DNA of 64,000 nucleotides from Pithys albifrons albifrons (GCF_047495875.1 NC_092497.1:6230937-6294936); one strand, 5' to 3'. Positions 1 to 10,962 are shown, counted from the first letter of the stretch. The notes: a model not told the origin generated them from the letters alone. Translations and numbers: made by a program.

Positions 1-379
1 ATTCTCAATTTTTGAATGTTTCGGTATCTCAACAGAAACTGTAAAAAAATCTAATTAACAATGGTGAGAATGAAAAAAAATGTATTTATTCAGGTGTTAT
101 TTTCAACTACATTATTTTAACAACAATGAAAAAAAGAATTACTTGGTTATTTGTCAAAGACCAAAAAATATGACATTAAAACTACCTTTAGAGAACAGAA
201 AAAAGTATGAAAATCTTCAATTAAGTCCAATATCTTTATTTTTAAAAGCCTTTTGGTCCTAATGCAATTTACCTGAGACTGTGAGTCAGAGAACCCTTCT
301 ATTCCCTGAATACTCACTCTATCACTTAATACTGATTTAACAACCACAAGAAGAACTTCGCTGATTAAATATTAAATAT
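1..379. other. AT-rich non-coding DNA, nothing recognised
   Basis: The stretch is AT-rich with short A runs and stops in all frames. I see no repeat family, RNA gene or exon signal in it. Confidence 0.5.
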
Positions 380-953
380 TCCATTCAAATGTGAAACAGT
401 ACAGTCGAAAATGGTTCCCAGTCTCTGACTGTAGGTCCCTTATAGGAGAAAAGTAAGGACATGTAAGAGCAGAAGTCAGGAAGACAAAGGCACAAAACGA
501 GGTGTTATTAGCAATGGAAGTAAAATGGATAAAGGAAAAGTTTTCCAAGAGTCTAAGAAATGAAACATGGACAAAAGAAAATGTTAAGTCTGCCATGCAG
601 CAGAGAGGAAAGAAGCAGATAATGGATATTAATAAGAATTGTTAAATACTTGATGGGTTTGATGCTTTAGCTGTCAATGAAAAGGTAGTGATAGTTGACA
701 AATGGAGAGAGAGGTCACAAGGCAGAATTAAACCAGCCATGGTTAAAGAACAGTATGACCTGAACATCGTCACATAAGCAAGGGCTGATGAAATTTATAC
801 TGTTAAAGTGTCCGCCAAGAATTGCAAAGGAAACTTTAAAATCTATTTTTGAGAACCCATTGAGATAGTCCAAGTGAACTGGGAAAGGGTGGTTACCTTC
901 TGGGATTTGAGGGAAGCTTATCAGTGGAAGTGCAAGTCAGAAAATTCATCTTC
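380..953 (+). pseudogene. Possible decayed coding sequence of unknown origin
   Basis: One plus-strand frame runs from about 390 to 950 (roughly 185 codons) with only about four in-frame stops, at about 450, 643, 775 and 849. AT-rich DNA of this kind would normally give about three times as many. The translation has a protein-like mix of charged residues and tryptophans, for example WTKENVKSAM and NWERVVTFWDL. I do not recognise the family. It could be an eroded processed gene, an old transposon or viral-derived coding piece, or chance. The AviRTE-like LINE at 960-4976 is inserted directly at its right end. If the LINE and one target copy are removed, the same frame continues past 4983 for some 50 codons, again with few stops. 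No start codon, splice signals or poly-A tail help to decide. Confidence 0.25.
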
Positions 954-959
954 TTTGGT
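954..959. repeat. Target site duplication of AviRTE-like copy 1 (left)
   Basis: TTTGGT here matches TTTGGT at 4977-4982 on the other side of the LINE. This marks the insertion boundaries. Confidence 0.75.
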
Positions 960-960
960 C

Positions 961-961
961 C

Positions 962-992
<31 letters not shown>
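961..992 (-). repeat. (ATG)n 3' tail of AviRTE-like copy 1
   Basis: About ten CAT units on the plus strand (ATG on the element strand) directly follow the LINE's last unique bases. RTE elements end in short tandem repeats rather than poly-A. Confidence 0.8.
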
Positions 993-1042
993 GGGTAGGC
1001 TTCGCGAACAAAGATTTGGGAGGGGCACTACCCATGCTGGCT

Positions 1043-1190
1043 TCAAGCGTGCTGGTGGTTAAAAAGGCCGATATGGGATAGGCAGGTCCAGTCACAAAAA
1101 GCACAGCGGAACGTCTCCCTAGATGATATTGGTGAGGAACAGTTTTTTCTGCGTTGTCTTTTTTCCTTGAGACTGACTGCATGCATTCTC
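1043..1190 (-). pseudogene. AviRTE-like C-terminal zinc-finger-like end
   Basis: The minus-strand frame here reads FRCAFCDWTCLSHIGLFNHQ and ends at HA-stop. It has a C-x2-C pair followed twelve residues later by a histidine, like a C2H2 or C2HC nucleic-acid-binding finger. The final ligand is missing: the frame ends in TGA at the place where a cysteine would complete H-x3-C. This piece is in a different frame from the preceding 1119-1490 segment, so a frameshift lies near 1190. Its role in the family is presumably RNA or DNA binding at the end of the polyprotein; that is inference. Confidence 0.6.
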
Positions 1191-1490
1191 AAAGGAAACA
1201 GCAGCGTCATGAATGGTGTGTGTCCATAAATCCTGATTGGAGGCCAGAGTGGACCATTGATGGCAGTCAATATGGCCAAGGCTGAGGTGTTGTTTCAGGG
1301 AGTCCTTGTATCTTTTCTTCGGGGCTCCTCTCTTGCGACAGCCAGTGGTGAGTTCACCATAGAGCACAATGTTTGGGAGGTGGTGATCCTCCATCCTGGA
1401 GACGTGCCCTGCCCAGTGCAGCTGCGTTCTCATCAGCATGGCCTCGATACTGCTGACCCCTGCCTGTTCAAGAACAGACACATTGGTCAC
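1119..1490 (-). pseudogene. AviRTE-like post-RT segment
   Basis: This 123-codon minus-strand stretch lies downstream of the reverse transcriptase, in the same frame as the RT segment but separated from it by stops between about 1490 and 1683. It contains GHVSRMEDHHLP and a basic patch KRGAPKKRYKDSLKQHL, both typical of the region after the polymerase in RTE- and Jockey-like LINEs (RMxDxRLP, then RG.P..R..D). I assign it by order and by these motifs. It has no independent function. Confidence 0.75.
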
Positions 1491-1682
1491 GTAATCAGAC
1501 CAGTGGATGTTTAGGATTGAACGGAGGCAGCGCTGATGGAAAGGTTCGAGAAGTCGCAGGTGGTGGCAATAGATGACTCATGATTCAGACCCATATAAAA
1601 CAGTAGACAGTACAATGGCTCTGTAGACACTGATCTTTGTACTTTTCTTCAAGTGTTTATTGGACCAGACTCTTTTATGGAG

Positions 1683-2792
1683 TTATCCAAAGGCTCTGTA
1701 TGCCTTTGTTAGCCTGTTGTCTATCTCCTTGTCAATCTTACCATCTGAGGAAATGATTCTTCCCAGATAGGTGAACTGCTGAACTGAATTAAGCTCTGAA
1801 TTGCTTATGGTGATGTGACGATAATGGAAGACTTCTTGAGGTGCAGGTTGGTAGAGAACTTCTGTCTTCTTCAAGATGACTTCCAGCCCAAAAAGCTCAG
1901 CAGCCTCTACAAAACAGGATGTTAAGCACTGCAGAGCTGCTTCTGTGTGAGCAATGAGGGCGGCATCATCACCAAAAAGCAGCTCGCGGACAAGGTGATT
2001 CAGGGTCTTGGTGTGGGCCTTCAGTCGCCTTAGGTTGAATAGGCTTCCATTGGTACAGCATTGGATGTAGATGCCGTTTTCTTCATCGACATCTGCTGTG
2101 GCTCTTTGGAGCATCATGCTGAAGAAGATTGTGAATACAGTTGGTGCAAGAACACAACCTTGTTTCACACCATTGGTTATTGGAAAGGGCTCAGAGAGTG
2201 CATCGCCATATCTGACTTGTCCACGCTGATCCTCATGTAGCAGGATGATCATTTTGAGGAACTTGTGGAGACATCCTAAACGTTCCAAGATCTGCCACAG
2301 GCCTTTTCTGCTCACACTGTCAAAAGCTTTGGTGAGGTCAATGAAGGTTACATAGAGTCCTTTCTTTTGTTCCCTACACTTCTCTTGCAGTTGTCTGAGA
2401 ACAAACACCATGTCTGTGGTACTCCTGTCGGCTCTAAAATCACACTGGCTTTCAGGTAGAAGTTCTTCTGCAATAGTGGGTATTAATCTGTTCAGAAGTA
2501 TTCTTGCAAGGATTTTACCAGCAATGGAGACCAAAGTAATAGCTTGGTAATTTGAGCAGTCTGATTTTTCTCCTTTCTTCTTGTACAGGGTGATGATGAT
2601 TGCGTCACAGAGATTTGATGGTAGTTCCCCTTGTTCCCAGCAACGTACAACAAGCTCATGAAATTTGGCATGGAGTGCTTGACCTCCATGCTTCCAGATT
2701 TCAGGTGAAATTCCATCAACCCCAGCTGCCTTGCCACTTTTCACCTGCTGTATGGCCCTAAGTCTCTCTCCCATAATAGGGGCTGCATTCAA
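1683..2792 (-). pseudogene. AviRTE-like reverse transcriptase domain
   Basis: This is a 369-codon uninterrupted minus-strand frame that would copy element RNA into DNA at the nicked target. The motifs appear in the expected order: KSGKAAGVDGISPE (residues 18-31), TLYKKKG (68-74), NYQAITL (81-87), FIDLTKAFDSV with the first catalytic Asp (150-160), NGVKQGCVLAP (207-217), FGDD as the polymerase YxDD box (273-276) and TYLG (341-344). Both Asp of the DD pair are intact. A single in-frame TAA at about 2793-2795 separates it from the upstream linker, and another stop ends it at 1683, so the whole protein is not made. Length and motif order fit RTE-clade LINEs well. Confidence 0.88.
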
Positions 2793-3179
2793 TTAATTTT
2801 TCACCAGTTGTTGTGTAATGTGCTGAATCGCTGAGCCTTGGACTACACGTCTGGCACTGAAGAGAGTCTGAAAATGTTCAGACCATCGGTTCAGGATGGA
2901 AGTTTTATCTGTGAGAAGCATTTGACCACCTGCACTGAGTAGGGGGCTTTGAACCTGGTGTGTGGATCCGTACACTGCTTTCAGGGACTCATAGAATCCT
3001 CTTTGGTCACCCAAATCTGTGCATAGTTGTGTCTTTTCTGCTAGGCTGAGCCACCATTTGTTCTGGATGTCTCGAAGTTTCTGTTGGAGCTTACTGCATG
3101 CACGAAGAAAGGCAGCTTTTCTTACACGGCAAGATGGCTGAGCAAGGTGTGCTTGGTGAGCAGTTTTCTTCTTCAACAA
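2793..3179 (-). pseudogene. AviRTE-like endonuclease-RT linker
   Basis: This 128-codon segment is in the same frame as the endonuclease and RT parts. It is rich in basic and helix-forming residues, with QRGFYESLKAVYG and LTDKTSILNRWSEHFQTLF, a linker signature found just before the RT in many RTE- and Jockey-type LINEs. Stops lie between 3179 and 3333. The same segment is recognisable at the right edge of the window in copy 2 (near 63,820-64,000). Confidence 0.75.
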
Positions 3180-3332
3180 TTCCTGGATCTCTTGACTGTT
3201 TTCATCAAACCCATCTTTGTTTTTCTTGGAGGAGAACCCTAAGGACTCTTCAGAGGACTGCAGGATGCTATTTTGAATATGTTGCCAAAGTGCTTCAGGA
3301 GAGGGATCTATGGGATTATCTTTAAGTCTCGT

Positions 3333-3917
3333 TTAAAGGTTTACCTGGAATCTGTCTCTCACTGTGGCTGTTTGAAGATTGCTGACTTGGAGCCTCCTGC
3401 TTGGAATGCCACCTCTCTTAGGTTTGGGCGTGAAGTGGAGGTTAAGTTTGCAATGCACAAGGTGATGGGCTGTTTGACATTCTGCACTAGGCATCACTCT
3501 GGTACAATGGAGACCACCAACATTTGTCTGTTGCACTAAGACATAGTCAATGAGGTGCCAGTGCTTGGATCGAGGAGGCATCCAGGTTGTCTTCAGTCTG
3601 TCTTTCTGTTGAAAGGTAGTGTTGGTGATGGTGAGCTGCTGTTCCGCACAAATCTCTTGCAGGAGGCATCCATTGTCATTGCAGTTTCCAAGGCCATGCT
3701 TGCCCAGGACTCCTTTCCAGGCTTCAGAATTCTTACCTACTCTGGCGTTGAAGTTACCAAGGATTATGATCTTATCAGCTGCAGGAACATTTTGGGTGAG
3801 GCGGCGCAGGTTGGTGTAGAATTTGTCTTTTACCGCTGGGTCAGCTTGTAGAGTTGGGGCATATACACTAAAAAGAACAACATGTTGCTTGTTGTGTAGT
3901 GGGAGGCACAGGGACAC
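3333..3917 (-). pseudogene. AviRTE-like endonuclease, C-terminal two thirds
   Basis: This 194-codon minus-strand frame belongs to the apurinic/apyrimidinic-type endonuclease that nicks target DNA. Visible motifs are VLFSVYAPT, IILGNFNARVG (the family motif is GDFN, so the catalytic Asp is changed to Asn), SKHWHLIDYVLV, and TAHHLVHCKL at the place of the family's (S/T)DH motif, again with the Asp lost. Two catalytic acidic residues are therefore gone, independent of the frameshifts. It joins the N-terminal piece at 3938-4222 through a frameshift near 4045. Confidence 0.85.
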
Positions 3918-3937
3918 AAAATGATCGGAATGACCTG

Positions 3938-4222
3938 TCAGCAGATTTTCAAGTTTGGAGGCAATGGAGTTTTCAATCGTGAAGCCAACTCCTGAAAGGT
4001 GACTTTTGGTTTTGGGTTTGCCTGACCAGTAGAGTGTGTAGCCAGCACCATGTTCTTTAAGGCTCCTTCCTCATGAAGACGAACTTCACTGAGAGCAGCA
4101 ATGTCAATGTTGACTTGTGACAGTTCGTGTGAAATTGGAACAGAACAATGCTCAGGACGTCCACTATCCCCAGTATCAAGCATGGTTCTGATTTTCCAAC
4201 ATGCAAGTGTTAGTTTGAGCAC
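3938..4222 (-). pseudogene. AviRTE-like endonuclease, N-terminal part
   Basis: The frame opens with LTLACWKIRTMLD, matching the N-terminal strand of AP-type endonucleases (family form: WNIRTM, here WKIRTM). It continues through NIDIAALSEVRLHEEG, where the E of SEV is the conserved metal-binding Glu. After EEGALK the frame shifts, and the remaining residues are out-of-frame. Copy 2 has the same region near 62,670-62,900 with an intact SEVQLHEEG. Confidence 0.8.
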
Positions 4223-4224
4223 AC

Positions 4225-4976
4225 CTTTGCAGGCAGGTGTATGCCTTTGAAATCTCCTTGTCTTTGTTTGACCGCATGGAAGATGCTGGTTGGCCGTGGT
4301 TATCCAACCGGGTGTGGAGATGAGCTTTGTTTAGGCCACCTTTGCTAGGCCACTCTCCATGTGGAGCAAGCAGTGCTGTCCTTAGAAAAGGCTGCTTGGT
4401 CGTTCAGGATGCTGCGTCAAGAGACTGTCATCTCCGGGATCAAGACTCTAATGGCCAATATCCTGAACCACCTGCATGCAGGGTTGGGTCTGCAGCTTCC
4501 AGCTGCTTCCTATCACCTGCCATTTTCTACCCTTGCCTGTTGCTACAGGGCTTTGCAATATGGGTGAACCCTTCAAGCCTGTGCAGTGGATTTTTTAGTT
4601 GAGGCACAGCGTGCGCAGAACTGGCCCCACCCTTTGGTCCTAAGGTTCATCTGCCACAGCCTAGTGAGCTTGGACGGTGACAGTGAATACATCAGGACGT
4701 AGGTTTGGTTAGAGTATCCTTCTCTTGGATGGCCTTAGAGGGCTAAGCGAGCTCCACCTGCCTGGGTTTGGTGTTGGAGTTGTCCTTCTCCTAGGATGGT
4801 TGCCAGACAGCTTGCGAGCCCATCCTGCCCGTGGACACATTTCATCTGACCCTTCAGCTGAGACCTGTCTGGCATGGGAGACCCTATCGGAAACACAAAC
4901 CACCACCAGCATAGCTCTCAACCTCAAGAGGGCACGCAAGCTTCTCCCCCGCAACAAGGGGGTGTCCCCGGAGAAG
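4225..4976 (-). other. AviRTE-like 5' untranslated / leader region
   Basis: About 750 bp of GC-rich sequence precede the endonuclease frame and align along their length with 61,910-62,660 of copy 2. The stretch 4561-4702 also matches the body of the short retroposon at 53,341-53,487. A sense frame at 4709-4976 (GRSLRALLRL, RVSHARQVSA) is shared with copy 2. Whether this is a small upstream ORF or only a leader is unknown. Confidence 0.7.
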
Positions 4977-4982
4977 TTTGGT
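4977..4982. repeat. Target site duplication of AviRTE-like copy 1 (right)
   Basis: TTTGGT, identical to 954-959. Confidence 0.75.
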
Positions 4983-6554
4983 ACTATATTAATTAGCATT
5001 ACACCTCAAATGCAAAACTATTTTTCCACCTTTCAGGAGAAGCAGCAGAATGAATCTCTTGCAATGTGGTGAACCTACATCCTGATCCAGTGATCATCAG
5101 TGTGAAAGGAAATCTTTTCTGTGGATTTCAATGGGCTTTCCTTCGGCATGTCTATGAGTGCTCTGAATGAGAATGAGAAGGGGATTACAAGTGTAAACAG
5201 AATCTGAAATGTTCTAGTCTATTTTCATAGGTCCAGCAGAGAGGATTACAGAAAGCAAAGAAAAAGGTATGAATACATTGATTTGAGGGGCTTAATAACT
5301 TACAGCTCAGCACATAGCATAAATATATATTTTAATTTTCTTCTGGCTTAAGCTAGACAATGCAGAAAGAAACAAATAGTTTAACAGATGATGGTTTCAA
5401 TAACATTTTAAACAGGATTTCACTTGCTGTTTCCATAGTGCATCTAAAATTCAGAGAACGAAACTAAAACCAAGCACCTGAGTCTACTCAATCTTAAAAA
5501 CTTTTCTGCAGTTTGTGAGAATTATCATTGAATGAAAATGTGCAATCTAGGCTCTTTCAAGAAAGTGTAGAATCATAGCAATAGCATAATTATTACCGTT
5601 TGTATGCCCGACTTTTTAGCTAGATGATTGTGAAAACATATTCAACCAACTTGTAGACGAAGTTGCATGCTAATTTGCAAGCATTAAGAGGGTTACACGT
5701 GCAGATTGAATAATTATGTACACACACGGTTATCGTTTGACATTTGCCCAGATAATTACCTAATATGTGCCTAGAATTGTGGACCCAACTTGACTGTGTC
5801 TGACACTTGCTGTCAAACAGTGTGAAGTTCACAGGCAACTTCCCTGAGGTCCTGTGCTTTGGCTAGCAACTTGGGGAACAGAATGCATTAACTTTCTCTA
5901 GAGATAATTAATATCTTCCTAGAACCTCAACTGAAAAGAAAATACAATCCAGCCTTGATATGCAGAGGAATGGCATTAAATCAATGGAAATAAATTTTTA
6001 AAAATAAGTAAGAGGCAAAAGCATTAGCTACACTATGTAAATACAAGTTCCGGGAATACCACTTATGGAGAATTACAGCAAAAAACCATCAGGAAAATAC
6101 TAAGAAAATAAGATTTTCATTAGAATATTGTATTGGTCCAGGAACATTCACAGCCTTTCTAACATGGTGAATGAAGTAGTCCCAGAAAGACAAACATGAC
6201 TACTTGGACACTTCCATGGCACTTGAGGTTGTGCAAGATGAAAACCTCACATGTGCTATTAGAAGCATTATGTAGATTAGGTAGTGGGAAAAAAAGTTAC
6301 ATGATTAAAATGTAGCTGTATATTTTGAATTCTTTTGATAAACATTGCTACTTGCCACCATAATGATTTAAATAATATTTATTCTATTTTCATAGTGAGA
6401 TCTGAAACTTTTTCCACACATTAAGCATATACAGTTAAATTGCAATGAACTTCACTTTTGAACTTGCAAATGTTTACACATTCCTCTTTCTTCCTCCCTC
6501 TCTATTTTCCTAGAAAACGCCACACTGAATTATGCACCATATTTCAAAAAGAAA
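4983..6554. other. AT-rich non-coding DNA
   Basis: No family, exon or RNA gene is recognised. Short frames here are unremarkable for the base composition. Confidence 0.5.
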
Positions 6555-6845
6555 AGACAGATTGGAATGGATTCAGAGAAGAGAAGGAGAATCATAAAAA
6601 GGACTGGAAAATAATGCTGCCAGTTTGAGGAAAGGTTAACAGAGCTGGCCATGTTCATTCTGGCAAAAAGGAGATTGAGAAGAGACATATAAAAATATGT
6701 AAAAGGACATTGTAAAGGGAGGAGGAATGAATTATCCTCCCAGTTTGTGAGGAGTAAGAGGTAACACGTTTATGTTACAGATGGAAATATTTGTTAAAAG
6801 CCAGGCTTGTTGAGTAATAGAAAAATGTGTTTGCCAGTAAGTTTT
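6555..6845 (+). mobile_element. Ancient CR1-type LINE relic
   Basis: The sequence follows the 3' part of old sauropsid CR1 elements in order: ATGGATTCAGAGAAGAG, then a segment ending in GGACTGGAAAA, GAGATTGAGAAGAGACAT, ATATGTAAAAGGACATTGTAA, and the region after the coding end. Many substitutions and small gaps show that it is old. It has no clear tail or target duplication. Confidence 0.65.
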
Positions 6846-8894
6846 CTAAATCTGAGCAAGCATTATTTATCTCCTTTTTGTTTGGTTTAGTACAAAAATT
6901 CTGACAGACATTTTCTCTTTATATACATGTTAGTAAAAGGGCAATTATTCTCAGGAACACAGAATGCACTCAAAAAGTATGATAAAGGATGTGTCTGTGA
7001 CTACACTGCCAGTCCAATAGAAAGAATGAATTTGTTTTCAAATTCAGAAATATTTATTCTGAAAATTTGCTGCAAGTTTGTTTTTAAAAGTACAGTACTT
7101 CTTATTTGAGATGTTCAATGATATTAAAATGGGTTTGGCTTTCACACAGAAGTTGAAATTAGCTTCTCTGTTCAGGCAAAAAGTCCAAGGTACACGCCTA
7201 AACTTAAATAAAAGAGTCTTTTCCATGAAGGCAATAAAGTCAAAGGTTCTGCTTTTGGTCATATTTGCCATCCATTAAACAGTTTGCCTGGATGGAATTA
7301 GTGTCAATTTATGCTTCATGAAGGTCAGGATCATGCCTGTGTTTTTGAATGTACTAAGTCTGAAATTATCTACTAAAGAATGTAAATTCACAGAATTTTA
7401 TTGCCTCAGGTGGAATTATCTTAATGTACATCTCTCAACACACATCTCATACTGACCATGATACTGTATGTTAATATTTGTCTATTAGCAGTCTGTAAAG
7501 TAGTCAGCTTCTCTTCCATACTGTCCTCTAACTATGTAAGTTCTAGCATATTCTTATTTTAACAATCAGTAAAATGCCACAACCTCTGTGATGGAAAATG
7601 CCAGCTGTTTAATGGTGGGCAGCAGAGAAGCATATCATCAGAGAGGAAGACAGGAAAAAGAATGTTGCCTCCAACTGAAGTGAAGGGAGTATTTTAAGTA
7701 GGTAGAATGTGATTATTCCATTTGGAATTTAGCCAGATCATCTGGCTGTACATGCTACACTTGCATGAGAGGAAAGGGGGAAAGCCACAGATTTCTAATG
7801 GTCTAAAATTGTCAAGTCCTTGATTTTACACCCCATCCATCTGAAAGGAATGTGGTTTCACTTTGCTATTTTCATTCAGAACCACTTAAAAAGGTGAGTT
7901 CCTATATAATTAGAATTTTAAAGGAGTTCATGTTGTGTTTATGGAGCAATCACTACTAAATGATTTCATTTAAATTTTTCATAAGCTACACTTTATGAAA
8001 AATTAAAAGAAATAGACTCTTCAGAAGCCTTGCTAAGAAATAAAGTCTCTTAAAGGAATACACATTCCATCTAATCACATATACTTTCAAATATTGAGTT
8101 TTCTGCATACAGATAAATAGAAGATGGCATTACTGAGAGAGAAACCTTTTCCTTACACTGTCAGTAGTTTTTGTTCAACTAGAAACATTAGAAATGGACT
8201 GCAGCAATCCACGCAGACTGAATCCAGCAATGCCAAACCTCAAAAAGATGTAGCCAAAGTGGTAGATCAATGAAGGATCTGTGTCCCTTTGGTTGACAGG
8301 GTCCTGGTTTTTAGCCTAACTGTAGCATGCATAGGACCAAAGTCAGCTTGAGCAAGCAGATATAGTCCTACCGGTTAGAAATAAAGACTCTGTCTAAATG
8401 TGGATTCCTGGTGTTAAGTCTGTGTCCATTTGCTATGCCATTAGTCAGTGTCTCAGCTATATCCTGGCTGGAAAGTGAGTGATGGATTTTTCTAGGGAAT
8501 TTAAGAGCAGACATAGTGCCAGTCTGAGCCTCTGATCTTTTGTCAGCGTCCAGCATGGAGTTGTATGTACAAAGCTTGAGCAATACTTTCTCTGGACATG
8601 TATGTTTTGAGAACCTGTAGTTAACTAACTTCTACAATGTGAGATATCAAACCTATTGCTAAGTGGGATTCTTATGAATTAATGCAGAGTCAACCCATTT
8701 AAAGTGTGACAGAAATGTATAAAATGCTTGCAGCATCTAATCCATAGAACTGTATTTTTGTAACATGTAACCCAATGTCTACATCCATGACTAGTAGCTG
8801 AATTAAAGAGCTCTCAGAAGGATGTATTCTATTGTTTCACGCACACTTTCATTTTTAACAGCCACAGCTCTATTTAGACTTCCAATAGATCTGC
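6846..8894. other. AT-rich non-coding DNA
   Basis: Only short unconvincing frames and single-copy-looking sequence are seen. Confidence 0.5.
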
Positions 8895-8980
8895 TAAAAA
8901 CCCCACCAAAACCCCAAAACCAACCAAAACCCAAACCAATAAAAAAGAAAAAAAAAGAAAATAAGAAAAAAAAGCAAAAA
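8895..8980. repeat. A/C-rich then A/G-rich low-complexity tract
   Basis: Runs of A separated by CC/CCC (such as CCAAAACCCC) pass into an A/G stretch. It is one of many similar tracts in this window. Confidence 0.85.
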
Positions 8981-10792
8981 TTTCAAATTTTCTGGAAATA
9001 AGATCTGAAAATTCATTGACTGAATCTGTGGAAAAAAGAAACCAAAGGATGATCACACACAATTAATGAAAAAGTCTGGGTTTTGAGAAACTCTTTAAAA
9101 TGGGGGAAAAAAAAGAAGAATGATGTATCTCATTAAAATTACTCTAGATTGATTTACAATAGCTGTAATCAAGGGTTATCCAACCTTATAAGCTGTGTTA
9201 TTCCATTTATAATAAATCTCAGCAGTTAAAAATAGATAAGCTTAGGACAAATAATAAAAAGATCAGTTTTAGAAAGTTACATGATTATTACAGAGAGGTT
9301 TCACCATGTCATCTGTTGACAGCAATCATGGCAATGCCATGATGATGTAGGGAGATGTTTTTGAAAAGTGTTTGATACAATCCAACCTCCACCTGTTTTT
9401 TTGTGTCAGAATTTTCACCAGCCTACTGCCTTGACATATGAACTGAGACGGAGCTGCAATTTCTTCTTTGAAAAAAGTGTTATGTGAAGGTCTGAGCGAA
9501 AGGACTTTGAGATGTTGGTTGATAAGAAGCTTCACATGAACTGGCATTGTGCACTTGAAGCCCAGAAAGCCAACAGTCCTTTAAGCTATCCTGTGAGTTT
9601 TTTTAAAAAATTATGCCAAATCATTGCCTGCATGATGTCTATGACACCTGCGTTCTTTTGACTTTTCTGTCCTGTCCTGTCCTCTCCTCTCTATTCCTTA
9701 ATCTTTTCCTTTAAAACCTGAAAATAGAAAAAGCTTATTTAATGAATGCTTCCAGCAATAAAAGTGTAAAACACAGGGAAAATAAATAATTAAGCTGAAG
9801 AAGTCAATTGAAATGCCAAGAAACAACAATTGACTAGAAGTGATGCACACATCTTTAAAATACATAGGTGGATTTTTTTTCTTGCATATTAATTCCATGG
9901 TTTGGCCCCAAATGTCCAAAGAACTGTGTTTATAACAAAGTGTTGATATCTGAAAACTTTAGAAGAATAGTGACATATAGAATAATTTAGAGAAAAAAAC
10001 AAACTGCTTTTACTTGCTTAGCAGGCCTTATAAATAAAAGAAGGAAGGAGTCTGGTGCCTAAACAGAAGTATAGCAAAGCCGAAGTCCTTCCTAGGCTCT
10101 TTGTCCAGGTAGATCTTCCCAAGATGTTTATTGTTTTATGTCCATGTGCACACATATATGTACACATGCACACATTCACACAAATATTTGCTGAATTAAT
10201 CAAATTACCTACATAGTATTTTATCGTTTCCCCACTATTTTCTTTTTAATTTAATTGGCTGGTAGTTTTTTGAGCTTCCAGTGGGGAAAAACAAAAAACA
10301 AATCCAAAAGCTTAAAAAACCTCAACTATTTGTATTTTAAGATATATTTTTTATTATTTTGAATATTGCAACTTTTATTTGATGGAAGTTACTATTAACA
10401 TATTTTCATAATCTTCTCAGCCTAGCAACAGCAGGAGTAAAAGGTGTGAGGGGCATGCAATATTCATGAAATTAAGGAGAGTTGAGATGAAAGGGAGTTC
10501 CATTAGGGAGACCAAGTGTGACAATATGACACATATTTGCATATTTTACACTTTAAATCTTTTCAGCACATCCAAGTTGATATATGGATGTAAACATGCA
10601 TTGCCAGTTTTTAGCATATTATAAGCCCTCAAGACTTTGCATGCATTTTAATATGTTTCATTATTGCTGCAGATTTTAATTTCGAAACCGCACAGCTTTG
10701 ATGGAAGAAAGCTGGAAGTCAAAGCATCTGGCCTCTGCTTCAGGCAAGCACAGCCTTTTCCTTGAGCACTTTTAGTATAAGTAAGTCTATTT
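8981..10792. other. AT-rich non-coding DNA
   Basis: No recognisable element. A short CCTGT repeat (TGTCCTGTCCTGTCC) lies near 9669. Confidence 0.5.
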
Positions 10793-10868
10793 ATTTGTGC
10801 GTGTGTGGGAGTTGTGTGTGTGTGGGGGTGTGGGTGGGGGTGTGTGCGTGTGTGCATGTGTGCATGCA
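10793..10868. repeat. (GT)n-rich microsatellite
   Basis: Imperfect GTGTGTG with GGGGTGTGGG interruptions. It generates spurious C/V/G-rich frames on the plus strand and H/T/P-rich frames on the minus strand. Confidence 0.9.
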
Positions 10869-10910
10869 AGGGGTGACAAGTGTGGGATACACTTTCTTTG
10901 GTACACGTTA

Positions 10911-10962
10911 CTGGAAAAGGGAAGGGGAAGGGGAACGGAAAAGGAAAGGGAAGGAAAGAGCT
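10911..10962. repeat. Purine tract (GGAAAA/GGGAAG)
   Basis: A nearly pure G/A run follows the GT microsatellite. Confidence 0.85.

Larger units (their letters stand above)
960..4976 (-). mobile_element. Near full-length AviRTE-like non-LTR retrotransposon (copy 1)
   Basis: This is an RTE-clade LINE of about 4.0 kb lying on the minus strand. From right to left it has a GC-rich 5' region (about 4225-4976), an apurinic-type endonuclease, a linker, a reverse transcriptase, a C-terminal part with a zinc-finger-like end (to about 1043), a short 3' region and a (ATG)n tail at about 961-992. The 6-bp duplication TTTGGT flanks it on both sides, so the 5' end appears complete. A second copy at 61,910-64,000 starts with the same bases. 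The open frame is broken by at least two frameshifts and several stops, so the copy is dead. The AviRTE name comes from my memory of the protein, not from a search. RTE clade is more certain than the family name. Confidence 0.8.

Noticed and set aside
4327..4602. Antisense frame in the AviRTE-like leader, also open in copy 2 (62,261-62,557)
   Set aside because: Several overlapping frames are open on both strands there, so the GC-rich composition of the shared leader explains it better than an antisense gene.
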